A stretch of 64,000 bases of DNA, taken from assembly GCF_000003815.2 (NCBI RefSeq), contig NC_049980.1, positions 2,946,740 through 3,010,739 on the forward strand. Direction: 5' to 3'. Under the pieces are notes generated by a model that did not search any database, was not told where the DNA came from, and saw only the letters and a program-made list of their open reading frames with translations. Shown here piece after piece: positions 1 to 12,400 of the stretch (position 1 is the first letter of the stretch; every line of letters starts with the position of its first letter). A program made the position numbers and the translations under genes. The stretch is from Branchiostoma floridae (lineage: Eukaryota > Chordata > Leptocardii > Amphioxiformes > Branchiostomatidae).

Positions 1-94
1 TCTACTAAAATCTTGCATTTTATATTCTGCTATCTTTTCTGATACACGTGTGTTCTTTCCGCCCGCCTCAACGAAGCCTGATATGCGGCGAGGA

Positions 95-120
95 TGAGTG
101 AGTGAGTGAGTGAGTGAGTG
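95..120. repeat. (GAGT)n microsatellite
   Basis: A short run of GAGT/TGAG units, about six copies. No gene is visible in the first 180 bases around it. Confidence 0.9.
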
Positions 121-184
121 TTCTTTCCATAAAGAGTTAATTCCATCTTACTTATTCTAAGGCCTTGCTATCATTGACCAATTA

Positions 185-918
185 GGCCCCGTTCATGATG
201 CAAAAAATGAAACGGTTCTATCGGTTAGGCCTGGAAATCCGACAGCAAACGACAGGAAACGGTTTGCATTTTGCGTTCACGATGCAAACTTGCAAACCGT
301 TTCAGTTCCTTGAAAAGGCAAGGTAATGCGACCTCTGACCCCTGGGGTTGTTGTGATCTTGCCCAAACTTGTACTTCTGTGTCAGATTATTGGTCTTTGA
401 TCGTAATTGAACCAATGTCTTACTGAATTCGAAGCTGGGTTCTGTTATGACCTTGGAAATGCCTCTGAAAACATTGTGGTCCCGATATATGCCATACTAT
501 GACATTTCCACTGGATCTCCTGACACATTCCCCTTGCGATATCAGGACTGCTAGCTCCTCAGTCGACCAGGAGGCGGCCCGATTATAGAAACGAATCGTA
601 CGATTGAAAACGCGGCCAAAACACCCGAATGACAGGTTAAAAATTGTACTTTTCCCCCCGTGGCGCCACCAAATATGAACGCACATGCCCGGATGTAAAA
701 CGGATTGCGCCGCTTTTGCGTTCATGATGCAAATTCGCAATTCCGGATAAGGAAGAAATCGTTTCAATACTACCTCGCGAGGAGGTTCCGAACAAACCGT
801 TTCCTATCGCTTCAGATCCGTTTCGGACCGTCCATGATGACAAAACTTATCCGTTTCAGCTGGCCTAACCGATAGTAACCGATAGAACCGTTTCATTTTT
901 TGCATCATGAACGGGGCC
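185..918 (+). mobile_element. Harbinger-type MITE, copy 1 (non-autonomous)
   Basis: The ends are long inverted repeats: the left starts GGCCCCGTTCATGATGCA and the right is its reverse complement, ending in ATGAACGGGGCC. The inverted homology runs about 45 bases inward. A 3-bp TTA flanks both sides (182-184 and 919-921), the size expected for PIF/Harbinger insertions. No transposase is visible, and the short ORFs inside have no recognisable domain. Related copies are at 43394-44083 and 3158-3674. Confidence 0.85.
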
Positions 919-921
919 TTA

Positions 922-1993
922 GATTTCCAAAATAATACACATTCTAACTTCTAAGATCCTTTTCAGTGTTTTAAGTTTGCAATCAAACTGTGAATGTGTT
1001 GCACAACATATGTTTACATTGTGTCTGTCACGATTTCCTGCCACAAGGAAAATAAAACCAAAATGAATATTTCAAAATTTACTGATTGAGCAAAGGTCTG
1101 TTATCATGATGTGCTTTAAGACAGTTTGAAGAAATTTGCAGCATTTACATGTTTTGCAAAGTTCTGTCTATTGAATACAGCAAAACCTCCAGTGCTTGAT
1201 TTGAATCTAGAGACAATCTATGGATAAAACTCAGTTACCATGACAGAAAATTGTCTTCTTCATACAATTTTCCCCAGGTACATTTACAGTTGTCTGTTTA
1301 CTAAACATTCATTCAGTTGTTTGCGTCTCCCTTCTGATATCAAGTAGCAGGCATACACCTCCACATACTTTGTTGCAGTAACAAAGTATTATTTTGCCTT
1401 CTTTGCCATTCTGAGCACTTGGTGCTTTATTCTCATAACATCTAAGGCTCGTTCTCATTTAAATGCGCAAAATAACAATTTTAGGCTTAAAAACTTCAGC
1501 TCATTCTTCAGCCAAACATACCTGATTGTTTTATGAAAATTATTCTACTAGTAATTTGAAAGACTGATTGCTGATGCAGAGTGTCCAGGCCACTGTATCA
1601 GCAGAACACAGTGGACTACTACTCTTAGACTAATAATGATAGCCAAAAATGCACTTGGTGTGATAAATTAAATAAGATTGTCTCTGCACCTCTGTGGAGG
1701 TTAATTGAGTGTAAGAAGAGTATCTAATATGTCAGATCATTTCCACCAACTGCAGATCAACTTCATTTCCTGGGACCCCAGTCTCTGATGGGGGATGGGG
1801 TTTCGTGTGCGTGAAACATTTGCGAGTGAAAATTTGCGTGTGAAAAATCTGCACGTGACAATATGCAAATTAGCTGATTCCCAAGGGATTTGAAAACTTT
1901 TTGTAGTTTTACACTTAACATCTTAAAACAGTCTGCTGTACCATAGGTGTAATACTTTTATTACTTTATCTTCGTTTTATTCATATTGTGCAC
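922..1993. other. AT-rich non-coding stretch
   Basis: No convincing exon, RNA gene or terminal repeats seen. It lies in the long intron or 3' region of the minus-strand ankyrin gene. Confidence 0.5.
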
Positions 1994-1995
1994 TA

Positions 1996-2878
1996 CAGTC
2001 AAACCTGTATTAGCAGCCACCTTTGCATACCGGCCACCTGGCCATAGTGGCCACTTTTTGTCGGTCCCTTGGATTCGTAATGATAAAGAAATATAGGCTT
2101 AGCGGCCACCTGCCCAAAGCGGCCACGGCCACACGATTTCCGATCCCGCAGACACAGACAAACTGCCGATTACGGCCACGCGGACAGCTGATCTACAGTC
2201 CGACACGCATTCGGCCATACAGCGGCCGTATCGACACCCTACGCCAGATTTGAAAAACCTCTTTATTTTCTAAAGAAAACTGCCTACCTCCCGACAAACG
2301 AGGTCATATAAGGTCAACAGACAACACCACTATTGCGGAGGTAAATTGTGGTAAAGTTAAGTTTTACACTATCGCTGAGCTTAATTTACATTACAAAAAC
2401 ATTCTAAATGAATTGTTACACAGATAAAACGATATGAACTTTAGACTATGGTGGATCTTATTCTTATATTTATGAAGAGGTAAGTCTAAAATGACAGGCT
2501 TTTCTTGTGAGTACCACATTAGCATAATGGTGGAATCTGACGTGTGAACGCGAGCGGAAACACATGGACGGTGAAGTATCAAAGGATACAAGCCGATTCA
2601 AGGATCAAAGAAATATACCGGTTTCTTCAGACAATATCAACTGTAGAACATTTAAAACTTAAATTTCGCTTTTGTTTTCTTAATACATATAGTGTAACAA
2701 TCATTACAGTGCATGTACAGTACAGTATTATGTGAATATTTAGATCAATGGTTGGAAAAACCCTGTGTGACTTATTGCCTCTGGCCAATTGATTAGCATT
2801 TTCTCTATAGCGGCCACCTCTCTATAGTGGCCAATTTTGACCAGTCCCTTGAATGGCCGCTATAGACATGTTTGACTG
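1996..2878 (+). mobile_element. TA-flanked MITE, CAGTCAAACCTGT family, copy 1
   Basis: It begins CAGTCAAACCTGTATTAG and ends with the inverted counterpart ATGTTTGACTG, flanked by TA (1994-1995, 2879-2880) as in Tc1/mariner-type insertions. The subterminal zone repeats the motif CGGCCACC and its complement many times. It has no transposase ORF. Other copies are at 8328-9471, 24755-24822, 28683-29364 and 53550-54081. Confidence 0.85.
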
Positions 2879-3157
2879 TATACACACTTTTTAAAAATCA
2901 ATATATAACGTTACATCTACTGTGACAGTAAAGAAGTTAGTGTGGCAAATTTCCACATTTTACCTAAACTTCCTGAACGCGGGCATAATTCTATTTCACA
3001 GTGGAACGCTTGTGTGATCAGATCTTGGACCCAGTCAGAAACCATAAAGAATTTGTTCCCAGTGATCTGCTTGAAGATGTGTTTGTGTTTGTGTACTGAA
3101 CATCACTAGCAAGAATCATATTCTTCTGAATTCCTGTTCAAACTCCTACGTATGGCA

Positions 3158-3674
3158 AGCTGAAATGGATAACATTTGTCATCATGAACCCTCCATTTCA
3201 GATCTGAAACATTTTTTACGGAACCTCCTCATGATCTGAACTGGTTTCTAGTTATCTAGAATTGCAAATTTTCATCATGAACATAAAAGTGGCGCGATCC
3301 ATTTTACATACAGGCACGTGCGTTCATATTTGGTGGCATCAAAGGGAAAGGTTTTTCCTTTGCGTTTTAAATCGTACATCATTTTTAATAACCGGCCGCC
3401 ACCTGGTCAACTGGGGAGCCTGCAGTCCTGATATCGGAGGGGGTGTATGTCAGAAGATCCAGTGGAAATGTCATAGCATAGCATATGTTGGAACCACAAT
3501 GTTTTCAGAGGCATTTCCAAGGCCAGGACAGAACCCGCTTCAGCAAGACATTGGTTCAATTTCAATCGAACCAACAATCTGATGCAGAAGTACAAGATTT
3601 TTCAAGTTTGCATCGTGACCGCAAAATGCTGTCCAATTGTTGGGCCATTTCATTTTTTGCATCATGAACGGGGA
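3158..3674 (-). mobile_element. Harbinger-type MITE, copy 3, degraded
   Basis: The right end (TTTTTTGCATCATGAACGGGG) matches the terminus of the element at 185-918. The interior is the reverse complement of that element's body, with many differences and a poorly preserved left end. It lies just downstream (plus sense) of the ankyrin exon's donor side. Confidence 0.7.
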
Positions 3675-3708
3675 TAAATACATTTTTTTTTATGTATCAA
3701 TGTCTTAC

Positions 3709-3810
3709 CTTTGCCCTGTCGTTCAGGTTTGCTCCAAGTTCAAGTAGTCGCTCTGCCACAACCAATTTGTTCTCCCGCACAGCAATCATCAAAGGGGTCA
3801 CCCCTGTCTC
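3709..3810 (-). CDS. Ankyrin-repeat exon of a minus-strand gene (TRPN/NOMPC-like?)
   Basis: This is a 102-bp internal exon read on the minus strand. The acceptor TTTCAG ends at 3811 and the donor GTAAG starts at 3708. It encodes exactly 34 codons, phase 0 at both ends. The peptide starts ETGVTPLMIAVRENK and continues to LLELGANLNDRAK, a canonical ankyrin repeat (G-x-TPL-x-x-A opening, LLxxGA helix turn). Both candidate upstream first exons (16997-17197, 33976-34170) end in phase 0 and can join it. The ERLLELGAN wording and the first-exon context recall the N-terminal ankyrin array of TRPN/NOMPC channels, but one repeat cannot identify a family. The following exons must lie left of this window. 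Confidence 0.85.
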
Positions 3811-4300
3811 CTGAAATCAGAAACTTCAAGGTCATTATGGCTTAACATAAAACCTTTCTTAAGCAGCAATAATCTAATTTGTTTATTTGTTCATTCAAAT
3901 TTACTACTTCAGGTAGAAGGGCCAAGGGAACAGGTAGTGGCACCTTTGCTACATGTAGCTCTCGCCCCGGACATAAAAATACAATGGATACAGATTAAGA
4001 CTTTAAAAAGACGACATAATCAACCACAGTCTACAAGGGGCACACTTACATGCAGAAGTCAAGGTACAGAGGTTATTAGTACCTATTATAGCTGTTTGAA
4101 AGATAGTAAGACTGGTGTGACGACACAGCTCCTATGTTGCGAATGGTGACTTTAAGCTTGTTCTATTCAGTAACTAACTGAGGTATGTATGACATAGCAA
4201 ATGTAGATACTTTACAGTGACATGGCATCAGCATGTATGACCAACTTCTTCTTGTTGGTCTAGTCAGAAAAGGATACATTGTACATACAAAAAAAAATTG
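3811..4300. other. Intronic stretch, nothing recognised
   Basis: AT-rich intron sequence upstream of the ankyrin exon. The reading frame at 3937-4149 has no domain signal and no splice context. Confidence 0.5.
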
Positions 4301-4301
4301 T

Positions 4302-5360
4302 AACTAGAGTTCGGCGACCTCATACCTCCATGAAAATTTAGAGCTTTCATAAATTTCATGCAATTGACTAACACATTTACATAATTTATGCATGGTGTTG
4401 TTTATCATTAACTAACGTACACATGTCACAATTATAAAATTCCCATTATTGATCATAAAGCGGTTTTGCAATTTTTACATAAATTATGCAAATACGTTCC
4501 TCATTACCATATTTGGTATCTGCTTATATTCTACCTATCATAATTAACATGTGTTACATTTATTGAAGTCCAGTTATTAAAAACAATGGAATTATACAAT
4601 TTCCTCATTAATTATGCAAATTAAGCTCTCATTTGCATAACATGTATATCATTATGAACATCTTTGTCTAAGGTACCCGCATGCCTAATATGATGCCAAT
4701 CCGTCAATCCTTTCTGCAGTTATCCTCATTGGAATGTCTTGACAAAAACGCCCCTGCAGTTCCCAAATTAAATGTTAGGGGGCTGAAACTTGCTCAACTT
4801 TGTCATGACACTGAAAGCTATCTACCACCCAAATGTCAAGACCATATCACGTCTGGGACAAGAGATACATAGAAAAAACTGCTATGATAGAATATTCTCA
4901 TTAATTATGCAAATGTGATATAATTTTGCATAATTAGTATTTCATTTTGTACAACATTGTCTGAGGTACCTACATACCAAAAATCAGGAAAATCCGCTGT
5001 TCCCTTCTTGAGTTATCGTCTTCAGAAGTTTTTAACAAAAATGCCCTGGCTATCCCAAAACTAGACGCTAGGGGGCCCAAACTTATGTCACTCATTCCTG
5101 AGCGCAAGAGCTATCTAACACCCAAAAATTGGGACCATAGCTTGTTCAGAACACGAGATAGCAAAACCGGAAGTTGCGCTGCAGTACCAAGGGAAGACGC
5201 TAGGGGGCCCAAAATCTAATCACTTCCAGCTTTCATCACACCCTACCAACACACCAAGTTTGAAACCAATCCATCCAGCCGTTCTTGAGTTATCTTGTTG
5301 ACAGACAGACAGACACACACACAAACGCAGGGTAAAATATAACCTCCATGTAAAAAAATG
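4302..5360 (-). mobile_element. CCTCCATGAAA repeat family, copy A (reverse orientation)
   Basis: The left edge reads CGACCTCATACCTCCATGAAA. The right edge holds a GACA/ACAC microsatellite, then AACCTCCATG. Two internal modules of about 290 bases repeat the same landmarks: a gcaaat/aattatg block, a phrase ending GAGTTATC, and a block reading CTAGGGGGCCCAAA. It matches 19078-20176 and 50081-51100 in opposite orientation. There is no protein coding. The class is unknown to me; the short hairpin end and lack of ORFs suggest a non-autonomous DNA element. Confidence 0.75.
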
Positions 5361-5878
5361 TAGTTAGACAAGTCCAGATCGTATATGTTAGCTAGGCACA
5401 AGTACCATGATATCAGCAATCTCTCTCCTATATGAGAGAGGTAATATGTTGAATCACAGCAACCTATCCTTATAGTCAAGTTCACCAGCATTCACATTGG
5501 CACATAGAATGAACTTAGACCTCGTTCACACTCAGAAAAATGATTTGAATAAAACATGTTATCTGAATAAAACGACCCGATTTGAATAAGTTTCTGCAGT
5601 GTGAACGCTCCCAAATCACGTGGATTTCGTCGAAATGAATCCTTGACGATCCACCTCGGGGAGGTGGATAGAATTGGAGGAAGTGGATAGAACTATGCTG
5701 CGGGGAGTCCTGATTCATGCGATTCGGCCGTTTGAATGTGCAAGTGGATAGGATTCCGCTTAGTTTGGGATTTGACGTCACGCACTCAGGAGCTTGGGGT
5801 CACGCTGGAAACACAACACACGCCATATTGCTTCATTTCTCAGCTAGCATTTTCTGCCGTGTTTTCCTTCGAAGAACA

Positions 5879-7695
5879 ATGAGCGGAAAGAAAGGGAAAT
5901 CTTCATCATTCATCAAGTGGACGCCGAAACAAACAAAGCTGCTCATTTCCATCTGGGGGCAGGAGGAGACTCAGAAAAAACTCGGGAAGGTCCATAAAAA
6001 CAGGGACATTTATGAAGATATATCCAAGGAGGTTATATTCAGAAGGAGATTGGATGGGCTTAATACCCCGCTGCGCGCTTTTGTTTAAACCCGCTAGATC
6101 CCGTGGCGCCCTTTTGTTTACGCCCCCGGCGGCGCTCCTTTGACAAGCGATGTTGGGTTCAGGGTTTGGCGCGAAAAATATCCGAGCGCCAGTCAGATGA
6201 GCCCGACTCTGACATCACGCGTCCGAGCCTGGCCGAAGATCGCCCAAGCTGAGATCGGCATGCCGGCAGTTTCCGCGGATTTCCTTATTTGGGAAGCGAG
6301 GGTGACGTGTGCAAAAGGCGGCATGGTTTGGACAAGACGCTGGCGGCCATTTTGATATGAGTTTCACCGCTGTACGATCGACATGGGTGAGTTTATAAGC
6401 ATTTTTGCGGATGCGTATGGGAATTTTTTGCTCAAAAATCTGAAAAATGTTCTGTATCAAATGTCTCCATAAAAGTTATCTAACAAATTTCCCATCGAAA
6501 CTGATGATTTTCCTGGATGGAACAATACTTTGGTGACCCATTGAAATATTGTTTGTCGTTGGACTCACTTTTGTTTTACTGGACTCTGCGTTTGACTTTT
6601 GCATTATTTTTGTGCCAGTGCGGACCCCGTGGACCCATGAGCAGGGTGGGAGGTTAGCGACAAGGGATTTTGTACTCGATATCTTGATCGTTACGCCTAA
6701 TCGTTTGTACTGTAGTACATGTCGGTACACGCGGGGACATCATATCCACTTGTTTATGTGACGTTTAAACATTGTAACGTAACATCTAGGTTCCCAATCT
6801 TATCGAGTCCATGTTTGTGCTTTTCAGATCACAAACTACTGAGGAAGGGAAGACCACTAAACCGACACCATAGAGGATACGGCTTTGCCGAAAAGGCCAC
6901 GTAGTTCGGAATAAATATTTGCGTATCTGTACCAAGAGTGGTATTTGTTTGTTTGTTTATTTTCACCGTGTTCTGTTTTTAGTTAAATATTACGTTTCTT
7001 CTAAATAACGTTGCAATAAGTATTTATTGTGAATCTCCGATCAAATAGTTTCTAGTTTCTAGTCGGTATTCTGACTTGACGGTAGCGGTAAATAAAGATT
7101 TCCCTCCCCACAGTCTATTTATTTCCGCTACGCAAGACAATTGTTACAGCAAAGTATGGACGGGTCTTGAAGGTATGAATTTTTGATAAAGATGCTCTTA
7201 AAATACATATTATTGTTTAGAAAATGAATTTCTACATACAAATTATATGTTAGTTTAAATGCTGTGGCAGTTAATTATTGTGCTAGTAAATAAAGTCCGC
7301 ACGTGTCGCAAGTGAAAGTGTTACTGATATTGCTAGTTCTGAGTTGTTTAAAAGACATTCGGGTGCCTTCAATTCTTCAAGAACTGCTTCAAAATCACTC
7401 AAAACCCGTTTTAAAGTCATTGTTTCCAGTGCGAGTTATTTTGAAAAAAGACTGTAAACAAAGGACCCTTGCTTGCTGGCATATGCAGATCGGGAGTAAT
7501 TAGCACCTCGACGCGAATTTGTTACTTCTCACCTGAGGGGAACATCACTGAATGAAGGCCAATTGTGTCCAATCTCCTTCTGAATATAACCTCCTTGATA
7601 TATCCAAAGGAATGGCGGAGCACGGAGTTGAGAAATCCCTCGACCAATGCAGAAATAAAGTGAAGAGTCTCACCGCCAACTACTGCAAGACATAG
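5879..7695 (+). pseudogene. Myb/SANT-like DNA-binding protein of the Harbinger element, disrupted
   Basis: The ATG at 5879 opens a frame with a lysine/serine-rich start, then FIKWTPKQTKLLISIW and IYEDIS, matching the first helices of a Myb/SANT (trihelix-type) domain. The frame is broken at codon 49 by the insertion at 6026-7596. The remaining part of the domain resumes in the same frame at 7606, with a Q-C-R-N-K-V-K signature typical of the recognition helix, and ends at a TAG at about 7695. In intact Harbinger elements this protein helps the transposase enter the nucleus and bind the ends. Here it is dead unless the insert is spliced out. Confidence 0.75.
6026..7596. mobile_element. Nested DNA element with 9-bp target duplication
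   Basis: The terminal inverted repeat is about 29 bases, starting AAGGAGGTTATATTCAGAAG at both ends. The target site GATATATCC is duplicated exactly at 6017-6025 and 7597-7605. Nine-base duplications are typical of Mutator-like elements. The interior has a GC-rich 5' part (about 6060-6360) and an AT-rich remainder. No transposase is recognised. Confidence 0.8.
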
Positions 7696-7838
7696 CGATA
7701 CGTCTGTGAAACGCAACTAATGTCACTCTAATCGGATTGCCGAAGAGCTGGGTGAACACAATTTTGGATCGGATAGAAATTTTCTATTCGAATAAATGTT
7801 TTATTCAAATGGTTTTTCTGAGCGTGAACAGGGTCTTA

Positions 7839-8325
7839 GTCGCCCGCCCCTGCACACGTCCAAGAAGAGCATGTCGACTTGCCCATCTCTGTCTGGGATT
7901 GAACATACATTATGGTATGCCTCTGACAGCTGAGTGGTAGTAGAACGCCCCTTTATAATTATATCATAAGCCCACCTTGGAGACCATGAATAGACTCATG
8001 CAGAATTGGGAACACCATGTCATAAATACACCGCTCCATGACCTTGCTCACAATAGACAGTACAGAAACAGGCCTGTAATTTGATACATCTTGCTTGTCA
8101 CCCTTTTTTGAAGACAGGGGAATATGATACAAATTATATATCCTCTTTCCAGCAAGAGGGAATCACACCTGAACTGACAGATCAGGGGGAGTGGAAGTGA
8201 ATGGCCACAATTCTTTAACACAAAAGGAGAAATACTGTCAGAAACAACAGCTTTACTTGTGTCCAGATTATAGACAGAACATCTTGGAGATGGACTAGGT
8301 CAACATTAAACTGAAGGTTACAGAG
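7839..8325. other. Non-coding stretch
   Basis: No gene, RNA or clear repeat seen between the Harbinger-like element and the next MITE. The text at 7970-8120 reads on the minus strand like a decayed reverse-transcriptase fragment, but I could not assign it. Confidence 0.35.
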
Positions 8326-8327
8326 TA

Positions 8328-9471
8328 CAGTCAAACCTGTATTAGCGGCCACCTTTGCATAACGGCCACCTGCCCATAGTGGCCACTTTTTGTGTTCGCC
8401 TTGCATTCGGTAGGTCGTGAGTTCGATCCCCGGCCGAGTCATACCAAAGGCTTTAAAAATGGTACATGCTGCTTTCTCTGCTTAGCACTCAGCACTAATG
8501 AGGAAGAGTATGGAAGTTAAACACACATCACTACCAGCAGACCAGCCCCCTGCTGTAGTGGCTTGCACATGTGTGGCCCAAGGGCTACAGAAATGGAGAT
8601 GGGCGCCACCCCTACGCATCTGTTACTGATGTACGGGCAACTTTAACTTGGATTCGTAATGATTAAGAAATAGGCCACCTGTCCAACGCGGCCACGGCCA
8701 CACGATTTCCGGTCCCGCAGGTACAAAAACACTGCCGATTACGGCCACTCGGACCGCTGATCTATGTTTCGGGACGCGTTCGGCCATATACAGCTGCCGT
8801 ATCGTCACCCTACGCCGGATTTAAAACCTCTTTGATTTATTTTCAAAACAAAACTTCGTAAACTGGCGCTACCCATACCCGCCGACAAGCGAGGTCATAT
8901 AAGGTCAATAGACGACACCAATATTACAGAGGTAAATTGCGTTAAAGTTACGTTCTAATACACTATCGCTTAGGTTAATTTTCATCACAAAAACTTTCTA
9001 AATGAATTGTTACAAAGACAAAATGATATGAACTTCAGACTATGGTGGATTTTATTCTTACATTTATTAAGAGATAAGTCTAAAATGACGAGACTTTTCT
9101 TGTGAGTACCACATTAGCATAATAGGCGAACCTGACGTGTGAACGCGGGAGGGAACACACGGACGGCGAAGTATCAAAGGATACAAGACGAAAGATCAAA
9201 GAAATATGACGATACCGGTCTCTTCAGACAATATCAACTGTAGAACATTTAAAACTTTTTATAGCTTTTGTTTTCTTAATACATATAGTGTAAAATCATT
9301 GCAGTACATGTATAGTACTGTATTATGTGAATAAAGATCAGTGGGTACTAAAACCATGTGTAACTTATTGCTTGTGGTCAATTAATTAGCATATTCTCTA
9401 TAGTGGCCACCTCTCTATAGTGGCCAATTTTGACCAGTCCCTTGAGTGGCCGCTATAGACAGGTTTGACTG
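8328..9471 (+). mobile_element. TA-flanked MITE, CAGTCAAACCTGT family, copy 2, with a SINE insertion
   Basis: Begins CAGTCAAACCTGTATTAGCG, ends GACAGGTTTGACTG, flanked by TA. It aligns with the copy at 1996-2878 along its length except for a block at about 8394-8648, which is a tRNA-derived SINE. Confidence 0.85.
8394..8648 (+). mobile_element. tRNA-derived SINE inside MITE copy 2
   Basis: Absent from the sister MITE at 1996-2878. A B-box-like GAGTTCGATCCC near its start is the signature of a tRNA-derived pol III promoter. An unrelated body of about 200 bases follows. The A box is weak or truncated. Confidence 0.6.
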
Positions 9472-9473
9472 TA

Positions 9474-12400
9474 TGTCAAAGTTTTTGATGTTAGTTGCAG
9501 ATTTACTTTAGTTAACATTCTGGTCTGGTCAAAACAAAAAAATTACCTAAACAACAAGATAAAAATTAAGATAATGGGGGCTGCCCTAAGATGGTACGAG
9601 CCCAAAGAAGGTACAGATTTTTAAGCGATCTTATCATATTACTTATGCATATTACCGTTTTGTCGCCACTGACTATGCTGATTATATAGGTAAATAAACC
9701 AAGTCCATGCACATAGATGTCATTTGCCAATTCAACATATACTTTTACATATTCATGATTTCCTGTTTTCTTGGAAACATAGAATTTCAACAATAATGTT
9801 CGTAGCAACGAATCACTGACATCACAGGTAACTGCGTACTAGCAGCACATGTCACTAAATATAGTCAAAATCAAATACTTTCCTTTGGACTACTAAAGAT
9901 ATGTCTTCCTCCCCTTTTTGCATATTAGTTAGGATAAACCTGTTCTCTAACTAGATCTCTTCTGCATATCAATTCACAGCTAGGACAGAAAACTCTCTCA
10001 AACAACATCTCTCCCGTGTCACTGACGAATGACACCAGATGATTGCTAGTCTGAAACGTCTGACCGTTTTAAAAACCATATCCAGTTGCTTGAGTAACTG
10101 CTTTTTGGCATATCTTATTACCTGTATAACCATCATTGCCACAACAAAGTCTTTATTCCTATATGTAATAATACAGTACTAGTATTACAAGTAACAATGG
10201 TGTATTTGGCCCCTTCCCGTCAAGGTCATGCCACCTCGTAATTTAGAGCTCGCAGACTCGTCGTCCTATCGATTTTCGCTACATGTGAGGGGGGTATAAA
10301 CGAGTGAAAAAAAAAATTATATTTTGAGGTGACAATGAACACGAAAGGCCATTTATATTTTCCGAGTGTTGATTTTCGGAAATAACCATAAGATTTTCCC
10401 AATTTAGCAGTTTCTAGTGTCAACATGTAATGTGTCACATACATGTACTAGCAGCGGCCGGCTACAATGAGCTACTTTTACAGACGAGCTCTGTTCAGTA
10501 TGAACCGCGGGAACTCGGCATCCGAGCGTCTTTGTTTTTGCACTTATGAACAGGAGTTAATGGACAAAACCATATTGTGTTCATTTTGGGTGTAAATATG
10601 TGTTTCAATTGGGGGTATTGTCTAAAGAAAATATGATTTAGTACTAGCAGCTTTTCTAATGATTTTGATTACATGAAACTAAGTAATAATAATATACAAC
10701 AATTTCTATGATCACTTGCTTCAAGTTCCAAGTAGAAAATGCATGTACAAGTATCATGTACATTTTCACTTGTTGAATTTGAAAGCACCCCCCACCCACC
10801 TTCCACACCAATCTCCTGATTGGTCGCTTTGCTACCATGCCATTCCCACTACGCGAAAATGAAATCCTGGCTAGAGCTCTGTGACCTTAATCAGAAAAAT
10901 GTGGCCTCAAAGCCGCCTCATGTATGATTTTATATCCATTATCCGCACAAAGTCTTCCTACACTCGCAAATTCTTCCCACGCAGAAAACCCGTTCACCTC
11001 TTTAAGTGTACACATTCCCAAGAATTGGTCAGGGTGCTGCTAAACAATAACACGTCACTCCCGTATAGTATACATGGAGCTATCATATCAGGTAATACAG
11101 ACCTGTAATGTACCAGATGCCTGGATTTAGTTTGGGGTTATATCTACCTACTTCCTTCTGTTTTAAACACACAACTGAGATAATACCAAGGCTACTAGCA
11201 AATTCAAATACTTCTAGGATGTCATACTTCCATTCCCTAAGACACAAAAGTGTACAACGTGGTAAATCATCTTATGTCCACAATTAAAAAGCACTACAAT
11301 AGGGAAGGGCTTGTTTTAATATCTAACTGCAGCTTTGATTACCTATTGCAAGAAAAAATGCCATTCATTTTCTTCTAGCTTAATACCTCAGATCAGATAA
11401 GAGCAGGATACAACTATAGAACTACCTGTTTATTATGGTTACGAACATATAGCATATTGAAGGAAATTATGCCATCTACATACATTTTAGGCCACAGCAA
11501 GTAAATGTTATGGATGACATCCTCTGCAGACTGCAAAAATAATGAGATAGGGGGGAAAAACAAGATGGGGCCTTATAGTATGGAAAAAAAAATTGTTGTG
11601 TTTCCTGTTTCAGTCCTGAAAAAATTTGGGTTGGTATGAAGGTGTTTTTTTTCTTGTAATTTTTTTAGCTAGCCAAAACCCTAGTGTTACACATCACAAT
11701 GCAGTCAAACAAAGTAAACTTAAATGCATGAGGACACTTCTATCAATGTCAAACTTTAATTTTGTGCATAATACTATACATTTATCCTTCGCAGATAGCA
11801 CAATAGGCCACCCAGGTGTTTGAAAATAAACAAACAAGCAGTGTTTTACTTCAATAGGAAGCAGGCTGAGTAAAAATTACAAATGGAAGCTACTAGTATG
11901 TGATTCAACTGCCAACAAAAAAAGTCTAGGGTCAGCAGGTTTTTCTAGGGTAGGTAGGGAAACAGGAAACACATTTTTTTTCCTAGGCCTGGGTAAAAAA
12001 AAACAAGATTTTCAAAATAGACAACATACACGTTGTAACAAGTTGAAGTGACAAAACATGGTCGTAATGACACAATCATTCATTCCTGTATTCAAAAAGT
12101 GAACTAGTGTACAAAAAGAAAAATTTTTGGAAGGGCCAAGGAAAAAAGTTAGCTTGGTCTACCAGCAAAATTTGGCATTTCAGTGGGTCAGCGTCTTATT
12201 GACATCTTGAATATTTTTTTTCAAAGTTGATTGGAGGGGAAGGGCGTAGGAAATTGCATAATTATAAAAGTTCAGCAATGGAACCCAATGCCAGCAAGTT
12301 GTGACTGCAGAGCAGGGCTGTCCTGGGACAGAAGTTTGCTTGCTGGAACGGAAAATAATTTTACTCCGCCCATCCCAAAATGACAGGAAACTCTTGAAAA

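Larger units (their letters stand above)
5518..7835 (+). mobile_element. Harbinger-like DNA transposon, interrupted
   Basis: The terminal inverted repeats read GACCTCGTTCACACTCAGA on the left and, as reverse complement, GACCCTGTTCACGCTCAGA on the right, and both continue into TTTGAATAAAACAT. The flanks are TTA (5515-5517 and 7836-7838). A Myb/SANT-like ORF lies inside, as expected for Harbinger elements, which encode a Myb-like DNA-binding protein beside the transposase. No transposase gene is visible. A second element is inserted at 6026-7596. Confidence 0.8.

Noticed and set aside
420-843. Minus-strand frames in the first MITE
   Set aside because: The same sequence in sister copies (3262-3582, 43730-43918) has a different, broken frame; no domain is present.
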